The notes beneath the pieces are model-generated. The model had not been told where the DNA came from, searched no databases, and saw only the letters and a program-made list of their open reading frames with translations. 64,000 nucleotides of DNA from Parelaphostrongylus tenuis (taxonomy: Eukaryota; Nematoda; Chromadorea; Rhabditida; Metastrongylidae). The translations under genes were made by a program, and so were the position numbers. The stretch covers positions 62,001 through 126,000 of the forward strand of contig JAHQIW010000200.1 in the NCBI GenBank assembly GCA_019055375.1. The letters are read 5' to 3'. Below, piece after piece: positions 23,937-43,599 of this stretch; position 1 is the stretch's first letter, and each line of letters starts with the position of its first letter.

Positions 23937-25370
23937 TGTTAACAAGATCTTCAGACTTCAAAGACCTGAAGAGCTCCGATATAGACCATCAGAACGTCAC
24001 TCACCTTTAAGAGACAGATAGATAGCATCTAGAGGAGACTCCTTGCACGTACCGATTGTGAAACTTTTTTCCGCGAGGGCGTTCTTGAGCCTCAAGCATT
24101 TCCATCTGTTTTCAATTACTAGAGCAATACGAATGAATCTGACTAATTTACCGACACTTTTACTTTATCATATTTCATTACCAAGTATCACTGATTGTAG
24201 AGAGGTTGTTTTCAAGTGTAATCGGCATATCAAAATCAGACGATCAGTTTAAACCTGTTTTTTTTTCTCATTTTTCCTTCTTCGCATTATAAACTGTGTT
24301 CAATAATGCGAATATCTCAAAAAAAAACATGCTAATAGAATTTTCGTGGTCTTTTCTTCCGCTGCCCAAATAACACGAATGAACATTTTCATTACATCAT
24401 TATTTCGTAGTGGATAGTTTTTTGAGCGGGACCATAAAAAACCTTGAGGGGAAAAAAGTTTACAGGTTTTGAGAGATCGGCTTTCTATCAACCTCGGCAT
24501 CAAAATTAGTTATTAGTCTAGGTATGACAACCAAGCTCTTCAGCTGGCACGAGGTTGGTAGACGACATTGATGATGTCGTTGCTGATTGTTGTTAGTAGA
24601 TCGCTGTACGGATGGCTGGCTGACATCGGAGACACCGTTTTCTGCAGAGCCTTCAGAGTACTCGAAGTTGATAGTATTTCTAATGCATTTCGCAAGAGTT
24701 ACAGAGTCCCTTCAGAGTACATTGTTTACTGATTTCCATGATCAATTCAGATTTTGACCGACATCGAGATCATTTTGGTGTACAGTTTAATCTACACTGT
24801 GTTCCCCATGGTCGTATTAATCTATTTCGAGAGGATCTCGAACGAAATGGTCCGGTTAGGTCATTCACAATCTGGACCCCAACACTAAGACTGTGTCTGA
24901 CCCAGATTGGTAAGATTAATCTGCGGACCATACCTCAGCCTGATCTCGCGACCTGGGTCAGGATCTCACTTAATCAACACTCTAAGTGGCTAGTGTTCAA
25001 TGAATGATCAGACGACTTAAAACAAGTAGACCCGCAACGGTTGCTATACTGCAAATTTGCGGTCTTTTCTTCTTTTTTTCGTTCTTTCTGAGTTTCCTTT
25101 ATGGTTTTGCATCGATGATCAATCATTACTTTACCCACATTGAGTGCATCACCGCCATTCACATCCTTGAAAATCAGTGGTCAAAGGGTAACAAAGCTCT
25201 CTTCAAATTGTGAGGATGGACGATTGATTGTGTTGAAAGCCTGAGGACGGCGTATCACGTAATGTGATATGTTCAAGTCATCATTCGGAAGGTTAACGAG
25301 AAACGACATATTCTCATGTCGCAGCAAAACACACCCGTGGACGCCACCACGATAAGTGTCATGAAAGGAG

Positions 25371-25652
25371 GAAGCTCCCGGCCTTGATGATCCCAAGGAT
25401 GCGCCATGCATTGGTCGTCAATTTTAACCTCGTTTGAGGTGTTCGGATGCATAATGGGCCTTAGCAAAGACTCGTGGTGGTCCTCCTGCTGAACCGAGTC
25501 ACTGCTGCTTATCCTCCCAGACAACTCTGACCTGTCTGGTACCAATTTACCGACCCCGGAGTGATGGATGGCCTGGTGAGCCATGAGCGCGAGATCGAAC
25601 CACTGACCTCGTGTGCGACGCAGAGCACCTCTAACCACTGCGCCACTGCACT
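25371..25652 (-). repeat. tRNA-headed SINE S1
   Basis: Same head, body and tail order as the copy at 2774-3067, with the tRNA-like A and B boxes near 25600-25650. An unusual difference is the sequence around 25440-25470 (GGTGTTCGGATGCATAATG). The 5' flank to the left carries no gene. Confidence 0.8.
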
Positions 25653-26084
25653 CTTGATAAATGCTATATATGCACGAAAAGCATACGACCACTGTGAGAG
25701 GAATCATAGAGTATCAGAGTAACGCGAAAAATCTGAAGTTTTTTTCCCCCCTAAAACGAAGAAAAATTCCTACTAAGTAACGATAGCTCGCCGTTCGCGA
25801 TTTGCTCTATGCGATCGAACACTGCCTCTCCGAAAGAATTTTCTCGACATTTAAAAAGCGCGCCAGGGCGGGAAGCGCATGGTTGCGTAATCGCCTTTCA
25901 CTTTGCTTATCGGGCGTGTGCAGGGTGGTGGTGGGTTCGCTTTGTTTACTCATTCCTGATACTCCAGTCTATTCGCTTACGTCTCATTTTTTACCTTAAT
26001 TTCGAGTGTTTTAATAAGATCACGCTCAAATTTCAATAGATCCTTTCATTGATATTTGAGCCAATTTGTCATGTGATCTGCTAA

Positions 26085-26147
26085 GGGCTCTTGTACAGCC
26101 CGAGACACGTGTTTCGTCCTTACAGACTCGCCAGTCGGGCAGAACCC
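26085..26147 (-). ncRNA. Type I hammerhead ribozyme, family 1 copy B
   Basis: Stem I outer GGGUUCU/AGAGCCC and inner CCCGA/UCGGG, with an internal loop between them. Core CUGGCGA, stem II GUC/GAC with loop UGUAAG, then GAAA, a short stem III (AC..GU) and cleavage triplet GUC. The only departure from the consensus is A6 to G in the core, which normally blocks cleavage. Confidence 0.7.
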
Positions 26148-26324
26148 GTCGTCTTTCGATATTTTTACAGTCAGTTCTCTCGGGAGCCTTACACTCCTTG
26201 TAGAGAGTTATCGAAGGCGAACGTTTAATACTCTATGTCAAGTAAAATTTTCACCTAACACAGAGTGTTTGCACACTCGATTGCTCTTTGGCTGGTACTT
26301 TTATCATAGTTATACCTTTATTTG

Positions 26325-26632
26325 AGCGCATGTGGCGCAGTGGTTAGAGGTGCTCTGCGTCGCACACGAGGTCAATGGTTCGATCTCGCGCTCATGGCTC
26401 ACCAAGCCATCCATCCCTCCGGGTCGGTAAATTGGTACCAGGCAGGTTTCAGACTTGTCTGGGAGGATAAGCAGCACTGACTCGGTTCAGCGGGAGGCCA
26501 CCGCGAGTCATTGTAAAGGTCAGGTATGCATTCAATCACCTCAGACGAAGTTACAAATTGAAGTCGAATGCATGGCGCATCCCTCAGGGATTGATCAACG
26601 CCGAGAGCTTTATCCTTTTATCCTTTTATATC
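26325..26632 (+). repeat. tRNA-headed SINE S1 inserted in the hammerhead composite
   Basis: Begins GCGCATGTGGCGCAGTGG and carries GGTTCGATCTC, CACCAAGCCATCCATCC, GAGGATAAGCAGCACTGAC and TCCTTTTATCC at its end. It is one of the best-kept copies. A near-identical 14-15-bp sequence on both sides looks like its target-site duplication, so it inserted after the host element. Confidence 0.85.
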
Positions 26633-26957
26633 TTTATTTTGGTGCTTCATTCGGACCACGCTCAAATTTCAATAGATCCTTTCATTATCATTTGAACCAA
26701 CTTGTCATGTGGTCTGGTAAGGGCTCTTGCACAGCTCGTAGGCTCTTGTACAAAATTGAGCTTGGTCTTAATAAAGCAGTCCAAATAAAGGTATAATATG
26801 ATAAAAATATCAGCCAAAGAGCAATCGAGTGCGCAAACACTCTGTGTGAGGTGAAAATTTCACTTGACATAGAGTGTAAAACGTGTCGTTCGATGACTTT
26901 CTTTAGGGAGAGTTGGGCATCTGAGAGAACTGACTAGTAAAAAAGATCGAAAGAGAC

Positions 26958-27020
26958 GGGTTCTGCCCGACTGACGAGTCTGTAAGGACGAAATACTTGT
27001 ATCGGGTTGTACAAGAGCCC
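26958..27020 (+). ncRNA. Type I hammerhead ribozyme, family 1 copy C, complete core
   Basis: All conserved residues are present: CUGACGA at 26971-26977, stem II GUC/GAC with loop UGUAAG, GAAA at 26990-26993, U at 27000 and A at 27001 as the cleavage position. Stem I is GGGUUCU (26958-26964) with AGAGCCC (27014-27020) plus CCCGA (26966-26970) with UCGGG (27002-27006). The internal loop between the two helices is where natural hammerheads make a loop-loop contact with loop II. Stem III is only two bp (A-U, U-G) with a four-base loop, as in the minimal hammerheads of animals. Cleavage is predicted between 27001 and 27002. Confidence 0.75.
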
Positions 27021-27446
27021 TTACCAGACCACATGGCATGTTGGCTCAAATACTAATGAAAGGATCTCATTTTTTATGTATTGAAATTTTTCTATGTCTT
27101 GGCGGGGATTACGACAAGAAGTGGACAGCCTTTGCAGATTTTCTCCCAGGGATCTCCCGTTTGATCGCGCTTATCTCTCGTCCCAGTCCTTATGTTTGTT
27201 TCTTTGATTCTTCTATAGGCTCAATATGTTACTTTTTGTTTTTCTTCTTCTTGCGATTTGTTATGTTTTTATCTGTTTGTTCGTATGTGTTTTAACGTCG
27301 CTTAAATTGCCGAACTTTCAGAAGAAGCTGTTTTTCTGAAGGAATTTTCAACTCGTGATATGGTGGATGTTGCTATAGTGACTTGGTATTGTACTTCATC
27401 ACTTCGGATTTTTTTCAGATAGCGTCTCGACAGTTCCCAACGTGCT

Positions 27447-35882
<8,436 letters not shown>

Positions 35883-36654
35883 AGTTTCGTGCAGTTTTGT
35901 GATGGAAAAATCAATAATTTCATTCCGAATATCTTGTGAATTTTTGCTATCTTTATGCCTCACTGATTATTGTCTCATATTGTTATCGTTCTTATGTGTA
36001 TTAGCTTGAGTACAATCATCCTCTGCTAACCTTTCTATCATTCAACTTTATGTTTTTCATGGGTGAAAATTGAAAATACTGGAAGAAAGACTTGTAATTT
36101 AACATAGCCTATCTGGCATTTCTCTTGCATCACACTATAAATGACTGAAATCGAGCTAAAGAAGTTGGAGTTGTCTACTGCTTTGTTTTCTGTGTGTAGA
36201 TTGTTACATTCATCTTCTGAAGCTATTCAGCTCAAATTGCTATGGAAGCTTAACATCCTCTTGCTAACACTCGGAAGATTCCGTTTTCGTGTATTTCTGC
36301 TCTTATTCATGTCATTATATTAGTGTCGATTGTAGATGTTTTGTGTTTTCTTCCAGTTTGCTAAGTGTGCAAGAAGTGTTGTACTTGTGTTTCGCTTTGA
36401 GCTCATGTTTGATAGAAGGAATAAAAGTTGTCTCGAATAAGTGCATAATCATACGAGGGTCAACGATTTTGAAATCTATAATCAATCTAGTCGACCGGAT
36501 AAACTGTGAGGAGCTCAGGACCGAACTGAATCTGGAAATGTTCGTAGGGTTGTAAAGTTCACACGATTATGCCTGGCTGTTTAGAATGTATATTTGCATA
36601 TTTATACATATTCCATTCTAAGCCTTGTCTCGATCTTACACTTTTTAGGAGCTT

Positions 36655-36935
36655 TCCTGGGTTAGATTTTGGCGATGAAATCATCGATGGTGACTTTAAG
36701 TGCGCGTAAAATCTTTTTTGAAGAAGTTTTCTGAGTCCATACAGAGAGCTATGACTTCGTCATCGTCTTGCTTCACGTTGGAGATGAGCAGTGAGGATGT
36801 TCTAAGTAGGCATTGAGCAACATCGTTTCAACCGTAATCGTCCGATCCGAGTTGTTAGCTGTTCGAATGAATGGAATTTCATTATTAAAGTCGCTTTGGC
36901 GAGAACGCCATTGTCGCAGACACCTCTACTATAGC
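36655..36935 (-). pseudogene. RTE-type LINE endonuclease fragment
   Basis: On the minus strand it reads VCDNGVLAKATLIM and LTTRIGRLRLKRC, typical of the apurinic endonuclease domain of nematode RTE elements. Frame changes then lead to a YMDLENFF-like piece (SLYGLRKLLQKRF in another frame). Stops are frequent. The reverse transcriptase does not follow here. Confidence 0.55.
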
Positions 36936-39900
36936 ATCATCTAGGAAACAGTTCTTTGCCAATATCATATCTTATACGTAACTTGTCCTTTTTACCTTAT
37001 CTTGTCGTACCATATCCTTCTTGCTTGCATTACTAGGTCCTTTTGGTTTTTCCTATTCAGTTAAAACATGAAATAAAACTGTGACCATGTTGGGAAATTT
37101 TAAAAAGCACTAACAGAGTATATTAACGATCTTTCCTAAGAAACGAGCTAGATAAGTCTTCCAGTAGCTCGCAGACATTCTTAGTTTTGAGCGTCGGAAA
37201 AGTTTGGCTTTATAGTTCATGGAGATGATGGTTAACTTGCCCTATAACGCGATGCTAAGACGAACGAAGCACGCTTCTGCGCTGTGTCGGAAAATCAACA
37301 TAGGAGGAAGAAGTTCTTTTTCTGCTTTGAGGGCAGTTTTATTCATAATGGTTCTGACGTGCCGATAACGCTGTCTCGTTAAGACTGAAGGAAAAGTCAT
37401 TTTTGAAATGCTGATGAAGTTAGGCGGTTTATTACTTCAGTACTGTGTTTGGAACGCGTCAGTGAGAGATGTGGTGAGATTCCCTTAAACTCTAGTTTGT
37501 CATCGCGCCTCCTATTTTTCGTAATTGACTTCCGCCTAGCTTATACAGCTGAGATGAACGTGTTGAAATAAGATGTGAATCTTTTTATTATTGTCAGTCC
37601 AAGTTGTCGATCTTTTTTCTCGTACATTGTTTGCTTTCTCACTTTCATCCATATCAATGTACTGAGCTATTTTAGTTTATTCACAATACCAAAAACACAA
37701 AAGCCGGGCTCTTTCCAAAAAATGACTTTTTGACACATTTGTACCGATAAGTGTTGATTTCGATGTATTTGATATGGAGATGACTGACATTTCCAACTTT
37801 ATGGTGGCATATCTAAAGCCATAGTGGACTTTTCATTCCGATTGATTGAAAACAAGTAAATTTTTCACATGCTTGCCAAATCAATACAAGTCTTCTTTTT
37901 CAACAATTGTGGAGTTTCCATCGCACGTGGGAGTACCCCATGATTTTACTACAATCTATCGCAATGTATCATGTGTTTTTCTTCAACCGTGGTCCCAATG
38001 GAGATTTGATAGACTACAATTTGTTCTTCTCAGAATCCATACCATGGCAGACGGCATAGATTAAGTAGGATATGACGAAATAATATCTACTAAATCGGCA
38101 CCCACTTAAGCTTGAGATGAAAACCCAATAAATATTCAGATTGTTCAGCTTACATCTGGTATTGTGAGGGCGCATTCAATTAACTCTTTGAAGTATTTCC
38201 CTTCTTTAAGCGGTGATGATTTAAGTCGTCGACAGTTTTTCCTTCTCTCAATGTGGTTCTCCGCACCCTTCGTCCATGGGTGAAATCAGAGCGAGGGAAC
38301 CACAGCATCAACCCCAGAAGTTTTCAACAACCTCACATTGCGTTATTAATGAAAAAACACGTTCTACTAACTAGTTTAGGTTCCCCAGCTCCTCCAATGA
38401 TCGTGAAATTATCAGCAGTTCTCAAAACCTAGGATGTTGCCGAATGTAATATTTTTTCTTGATGAGCCGAAACGAAATTGTTATAATTCTATCTGTTTAC
38501 TATAGCTAACCTATCAGAGTAAGGAGGCATTTTGCCCATCTATGTAAAGTATAAGCGTTTGGATTCTATCAATAATGAGAGAAAGAGACTCAGAAAAATC
38601 AGTGAGTGAAGAAGCTATCTGTTCCTATGGCGACCCCTCATCTTGGCTTTACGTCTTTCGGTTAAGGTCGTGGAAGTAAGTGTCTGACTAGATTGCATAA
38701 TACCTTTACTTTCAAACTCTGAAAAAAGGGTATCCGCCGAAAAGTCACTGTCGTGAATGAATAGCTTGATACATCTTCGTTGTCTGCCACTAAGATTACG
38801 GTAAATTACTGATTAATGCCTAGGTACATAAAAAGTTGGTCCTCAGAGTTAGCTTGCGAACTGATAAGGAACATCTTCAAGGTGCTGTCTCTCATGAAGG
38901 CATCACGGAAGTGGGGAAAAGTAAACAGAAGTCAGAATTGATCTTCTAAACATTTAAATCTGAGCTATATTATCATGAAACAGTGGGAGCACAATAAAGC
39001 AATGGATTTTTTGACAGAAAATTTTCATCGCTTTTCATTGATCAGAACTTTTTACGATTGCAAAACAGTGTTCTTGAAATCAGCATTAGAACTGAATATT
39101 GGCATCTTGCAAGCCGAAACAATCTCAATAGACAAATTACTGTATGCACTATTTTAGCACATGTACAGTTTATTTTGCCGCTATGGGTTCATCTAGCGAA
39201 CTTTGTGCATTAAAGCAATAGCTTATGAGCTATATATATTACGTCAGACGTGAATTATGGAAAATTGTTCTGAACATTTGACAACTTACAACTTTTTACT
39301 ATGAGCTTGTTGATGCACACCGTACGTGGCAAAGAATGAGACGTAATCTAGGTGACCGCCACTCAAATTTGAATATAGTCGCTTGTCTGTTTTGTATCTC
39401 GAATTCCAGTCCCATGTAAAAGCCTGTTTTCATTTGAGTACCCACTCACTTGAAAGCTTTCTTTGCTTTACACAGCTTTTTCACTATACATCTAGAAATC
39501 AATCGATAGCTCAAGAAACGACAATCCTACTATGTTTGGTGTCTGAAAAGACCTCCTCAATGGGATGTAACAGCAAAGAAAAAATCACATCCCACCTAAA
39601 ATGCTGAGTGTGCAAATTATTCAGCCTTAGAAGTCGAAGCCGCGTTTCACCATACATGAGGCGCGTACTACTGCTACGCCACCTCAGCATTGCCCTGCAA
39701 TTTTCCTATGATGTACATATATAATAGCTGTCGGCTCAACTGGGTTTAATGCCGAAATGTGCTTGTCAGATCAAACTCGTTAAAGTCAGTAGCTGGCAGC
39801 TTTGATTGTTGATATCAAAGAAAGAGTGGTAGCAAGGAGTGTCCTTGGTGATGTAGTTGTAGCACACGCCAGCGATATGAGTAAAACTCGAACTCATCCC

Positions 39901-40714
39901 AGCTTGGGATTGAATGCTTTGCATACTTCCCAATATTCTCGATGTTTCTCGTAAAATTAAGCCCTATGAAAAAAGTAATAGAAAACAAGGAATTTCTGCA
40001 CACTTACGCTTCACCTCCAATGTGCATTGTAAACTCGGCTCTCGTCTATGCGCTTTTGAGTAGACTATCAGTAAACATTCATTAGCACGAAAACGGGAAC
40101 TTTCTTGATTTTTACGATAGTTTTGCCTCTTTTAAGAGCTTTTTTATCTCGTCGTAGCAACAAATCAATATCATTCATGTTTTGCTTTCGAAGAAGTCAG
40201 CCCCTGACTCAAGTTCCATGACAGGTTTTTCGTGATATAAATATATAAGAAGCTAATACTCAATAGGACAACAAAATAAATTTCCTACAGTTAATCGAAC
40301 TCATTAGCGAAAGCATTAATATCGAAAACTTGGCGAGGGTTACGCTTGATCTTGTACCTAATACAACGTGCAGTATCAAGTGCAAGAAAATTTCATCGTT
40401 TCTAGTTTTCAATCGGTTATATCGACTTCTGAATTGTGTAAAACAAAAACAGTACCGAAAAAGAGTCAGTATGATTGCGCAAGAAACACGCGATTTTTTC
40501 TTTACTCATAAAGTTTTATATGCAAAATAGCATGACACAGCATGTAGAAAATTATGGGGCATCGAACTATGGAGTAGAGAGAACCTTTGAATTTTCTGAA
40601 ACCAAGATAAAACCCTTATTAATTGACGGGAATCACGCGCCACTCTGCATGTAGAGATGTGCGCAGCGACTCAATTGCGATTCCCAAATAAATTATACAT
40701 CGCATACATAAAAA
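36936..40714. other. Gene-free stretch with decayed repeats
   Basis: No exon with good splice sites was seen. It includes an S2 inverted pair (39601-39920) and otherwise diverged AT-rich sequence. Small frames, such as those near 37846 and 40330, look random. Confidence 0.4.
39601..39920. mobile_element. Inverted pair of S2 tRNA-like heads, second copy
   Basis: The minus-strand head at about 39690-39605 (ACTACTGCTACGCCACCTCAG on plus, CGAAGCCGCG at the B box) faces a plus-strand head at about 39838-39915 (GATGTAGTTGTAGCACACGCC). The spacer has AGCTGTCGGCTCAACTGGG, comparable with the spacer at about 32110. More decayed than the 32-kb copy. Confidence 0.45.
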
Positions 40715-41013
40715 GAGGAACGCATGCGGTGCGGTGGCTAGAGGTGCTTTGCGTCGTACACAATGTTGATGGTTCGATCTCGTGCTCATGGCTCACTAAG
40801 CCATCCGTCTCTCCGGGGTTGGTAAGTTGGAACCGGACTGGTCGTAGACTTGTCTGAGAGAATAAACAGCACTGACTCGGTAGAGCGGGAGGTCATCACG
40901 AGCCATTGTAAGGGCAAGATTGGCATTCAATCAACTCAAACGAGGTCAAAATTTGAAAGCCGAATGCATGGCGCATTCCTCGGGGATTGATCAACGCCAA
41001 GAGCTTCATCACT
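40715..41013 (+). repeat. tRNA-headed SINE S1
   Basis: GCGGTGCGGTGGCTAGAGG head, GGTTCGATCTCGTGC, GCTCACTAAGCCATCC, AATAAACAGCACTGAC and a tail ending TTGATCAACGCCAAGAGC. Full length with scattered substitutions. Confidence 0.8.
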
Positions 41014-41839
41014 TTTTTATACGTTGGAAGAAGTACCTTCCGCAATTGAGAGGATTTTTTGTTTAGGAATCTGATATGCTAAGACATCAGAATTGTTACA
41101 GATCTATAGTTTCTTGTTTTGAAGGACCTACTTGGGAAGCTTATACTCTTGACAAGAAATTTCTGTCGACCACCTCTCTTTCTTGGCTTTTCTAAGTGCC
41201 CTATGGTTTCCTAATATCGTAAATTCCTGCTATCATCTCTGTAAGCCATTTGCTAATTTTGTTCAAACATCAAAGTCTTTTAGTTCTTCTATGAAAAAAT
41301 ATTTCACGTGTAAAGTTTGGGTGTGTAGAAATGATATAGAAATCAGTATAGTGAAGGAATCTGTAATGAGGTACTTTTCCATTGAATCCGATGGATTTAT
41401 CGTTCAGTTATGCACAAATTTTCACAAAAAGAGATATTCTGCCAAAGAGTAATGTTTACCGATCCAAATTAGCGAAGTCTTACAATTTGACGTCCGCTGA
41501 TTGTCGTGAGTGTTCAAGGTCGCTGTGGATGTTATACGAGCGATTCTGCATCCACAAACATTTGAAAGAATCGTTATGTTTCTACGTCACGTGGTGGCAA
41601 ATGTTTATTGGTGGTTGGGCTGGCAATCTTTGACGACAGTTTCTGTCTTACTGGATGGGTAAGTGCCTGAACATCAATCTGTCGTTTTCATTCAACTTGA
41701 AATTGCAACTAGCACCTAGTATAACAGATAGAATGCCTTCAGTAGCGTTGACAGAGTGAGGAAAGGCATCTTTGACACCCTGCTGCTGAAAACTCCTAGA
41801 ATTTCTATAAGGTTTTTCAAGAAACAACAATAAAAATTA

Positions 41840-42295
41840 TTTAGAATGGAAATTAACAATATACCGACGATCTTTTTCCAACGATCTGCGAACTTTCCGA
41901 TCTGCCTCGAATTAACATTTCTTGGGCTCTAAATCAAGAAAACAAAAAGCCTGTTGAACTCAATCATACGTCTCGAATAGGCGTTCAGGGCAGGGAAATG
42001 TTCCATTGAGCCTGAATTGGGCCATAGTTGGAATGGGCGCAGCATATTAACTGTAGCTGGGTGCGGCAAGATCTTAATTCCCTCCAATTCGTCAAACTTT
42101 TCCTTACTCTTCTTTGCCACGTAAGTGGTAGACATTGTCTTGCTGAAGCTGTGCGCGCTTTCGACGAATAAATGTCGGATACTGCTTTTTATTCGAGTTA
42201 TGTTCCTTAGATATTCCCATAACTTCACAATACCGATACCGTGTGAAACATAGAATTTGGATTTTTAGCAGGGTGTAAGCGAATGTTTTCCTCAA
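41840..42295 (-). pseudogene. Mariner transposase C-terminal remnant
   Basis: On the minus strand, in shifting frames: RRKRAQLQQDN (cf. the catalytic HDNARPH region), VAKKSKEKFDELEGI, ILPHPA (cf. the PHPPYSPDLAP motif), SMEHF, and later LEPKKCxF with a VERWxxxV-like end. At least two frameshifts separate these blocks. The catalytic Asp region is present, but the reading frame is destroyed. Confidence 0.65.
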
Positions 42296-42599
42296 CCAAG
42301 TGCTTCACAGTACTGGCTGGAATTTGCACTTTTCTATTTCTCAAAAATGTTTTGAAATACTTATTTTTACAGTTATTACCCGCGTGCCGTACCACAATAC
42401 ACCTATAAATTGGTATTATGGTAGCAGTACGAACAGGCTGGTGAAGTAAGTGTGTTTATTATTTGTGCAATTTACAGAAATATATCACCTGTATCACCTA
42501 CACCTGTCGTCTAATGGATCGTGGAGTGACTCGAGCGTGCATCAGTAAAACCTCCATTTTTTCTATCGCAGCAAGAAGAGCTCAATGGGTCTCGTTCCG

Positions 42600-43470
42600 G
42601 AGGTTGTTGAACAGAATACCTTTTTAGACTTTCATGAAAGAAAGTGGACCTATGGGTCAGTGGTCGCTTTATGGTGCCTGTGATATCTCAGGTCCATAAC
42701 CACCTATCTTCGATAGCCTGCCGTTTATAGAGCAACGTTTTCGATTTTCGAGTTGACGTCGATCCAAACTTTGAATCTTTTCCACTCATTTGCGAGATGC
42801 GGATTACTTCTAGCATCCACCTTCTGACTGCGCGTTCAATAATTTCACGTAACATAAGCCGGTTGTTCTTTTGTGCTCAGTACATCCTCGAACGCTCTTG
42901 ATGCGCTTCCTCTGAAACAGCCCGCTTCCTCCTTCTCGTAATCTAGGAGCAGCTTAGCTCGTATGCTTGATATTGTATAGGCGAGCGATTTGCTATCAGC
43001 AAAGCGAAGGTGTGTGTTATTGGCGATCGCTAAAATTCATTCTCGTGTTGTCCCATTCTAATATTCCACTACGTTTTGTAGGATGCACAGTGAATAATTT
43101 TGGCTAGATTGTGTCGCCTTGTCCGAACCTCTCTTCTTTACGTCGATAAAGATATGGTTAAACAAAGGCAATAATTTCTTTCTGCTTGTAGCTCTTTATT
43201 TCAAGAACAGAACGCCCCTGATTGCCCAGAACTTTTTTGACTGCCTTGTCTCGCCTACAAAAGCCTTCTCAAATGCGATGCATTAAAGGCCGAGCTATTC
43301 TTGAAAACATTCAGTGAGTCATGTTGTCCTGTGGATGTTGTTTATAGTACGAGATCCTTTCGGAAAATCCTCTTGTATCATGGCTGTCTTTCGTGCCAGT
43401 CTTTGTTCGACTGTTCTGTCAATCCTGCTTACAATGGACCCAAGCAAGAAACATTATTGACGACAGACAG
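42600..43470 (-). pseudogene. LINE reverse transcriptase remnant
   Basis: On the minus strand: a KAF.V..AL-NQGVLF-like block, HIFIDVKK, then VRQGDTI*PKLF (the RQGDxxSPxLF motif) and ILEWDNTRMNFSDRQ, a highly typical order for nematode non-LTR elements. The FADD catalytic box is damaged (SLADS). Stops and shifts are frequent, so it is inactive. Confidence 0.65.
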
Positions 43471-43599
43471 CAAGCAGATTAAATGTATCCTTACCATTGC
43501 CAAAAAGGTCTACCTTTGTAAACAACAATACGGTTTTGACTGCTCTACCTTCGGCTGGGCTCTTGCATTCTCGAAGGTAAACGAGTGAAGAGCCGAGCC

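Larger units (their letters stand above)
26021..27067. mobile_element. Composite hammerhead repeat (family 1): tandem and inverted copies
   Basis: A full copy on the minus strand (26324-26021) is matched by an inverted copy on the plus strand (about 26782-27067). A partial minus-strand copy (26738 to about 26650) lies head-to-tail with the first. Each full copy runs: CAAATAAAGGTATA, CAGCCAAAGAGCAATCGAG, CACTTGACATAGAGTGT or a variant, the ribozyme, then GAGCCCTTA, CACATG, GGCTCAAAT and GAAAGGATC. The partial copy starts at the predicted ribozyme cleavage site. An S1 SINE (26325-26632) sits inside, flanked by TATACCTTTATTTG and TATATCTTTATTTTG, a likely target duplication. No protein is encoded, so a partner reverse transcriptase would be needed, as for retrozymes. 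Confidence 0.65.

Noticed and set aside
25273..25707. Minus-strand ORF of 144 codons
   Set aside because: It reads through the S1 SINE at 25371-25652 and is not a gene.
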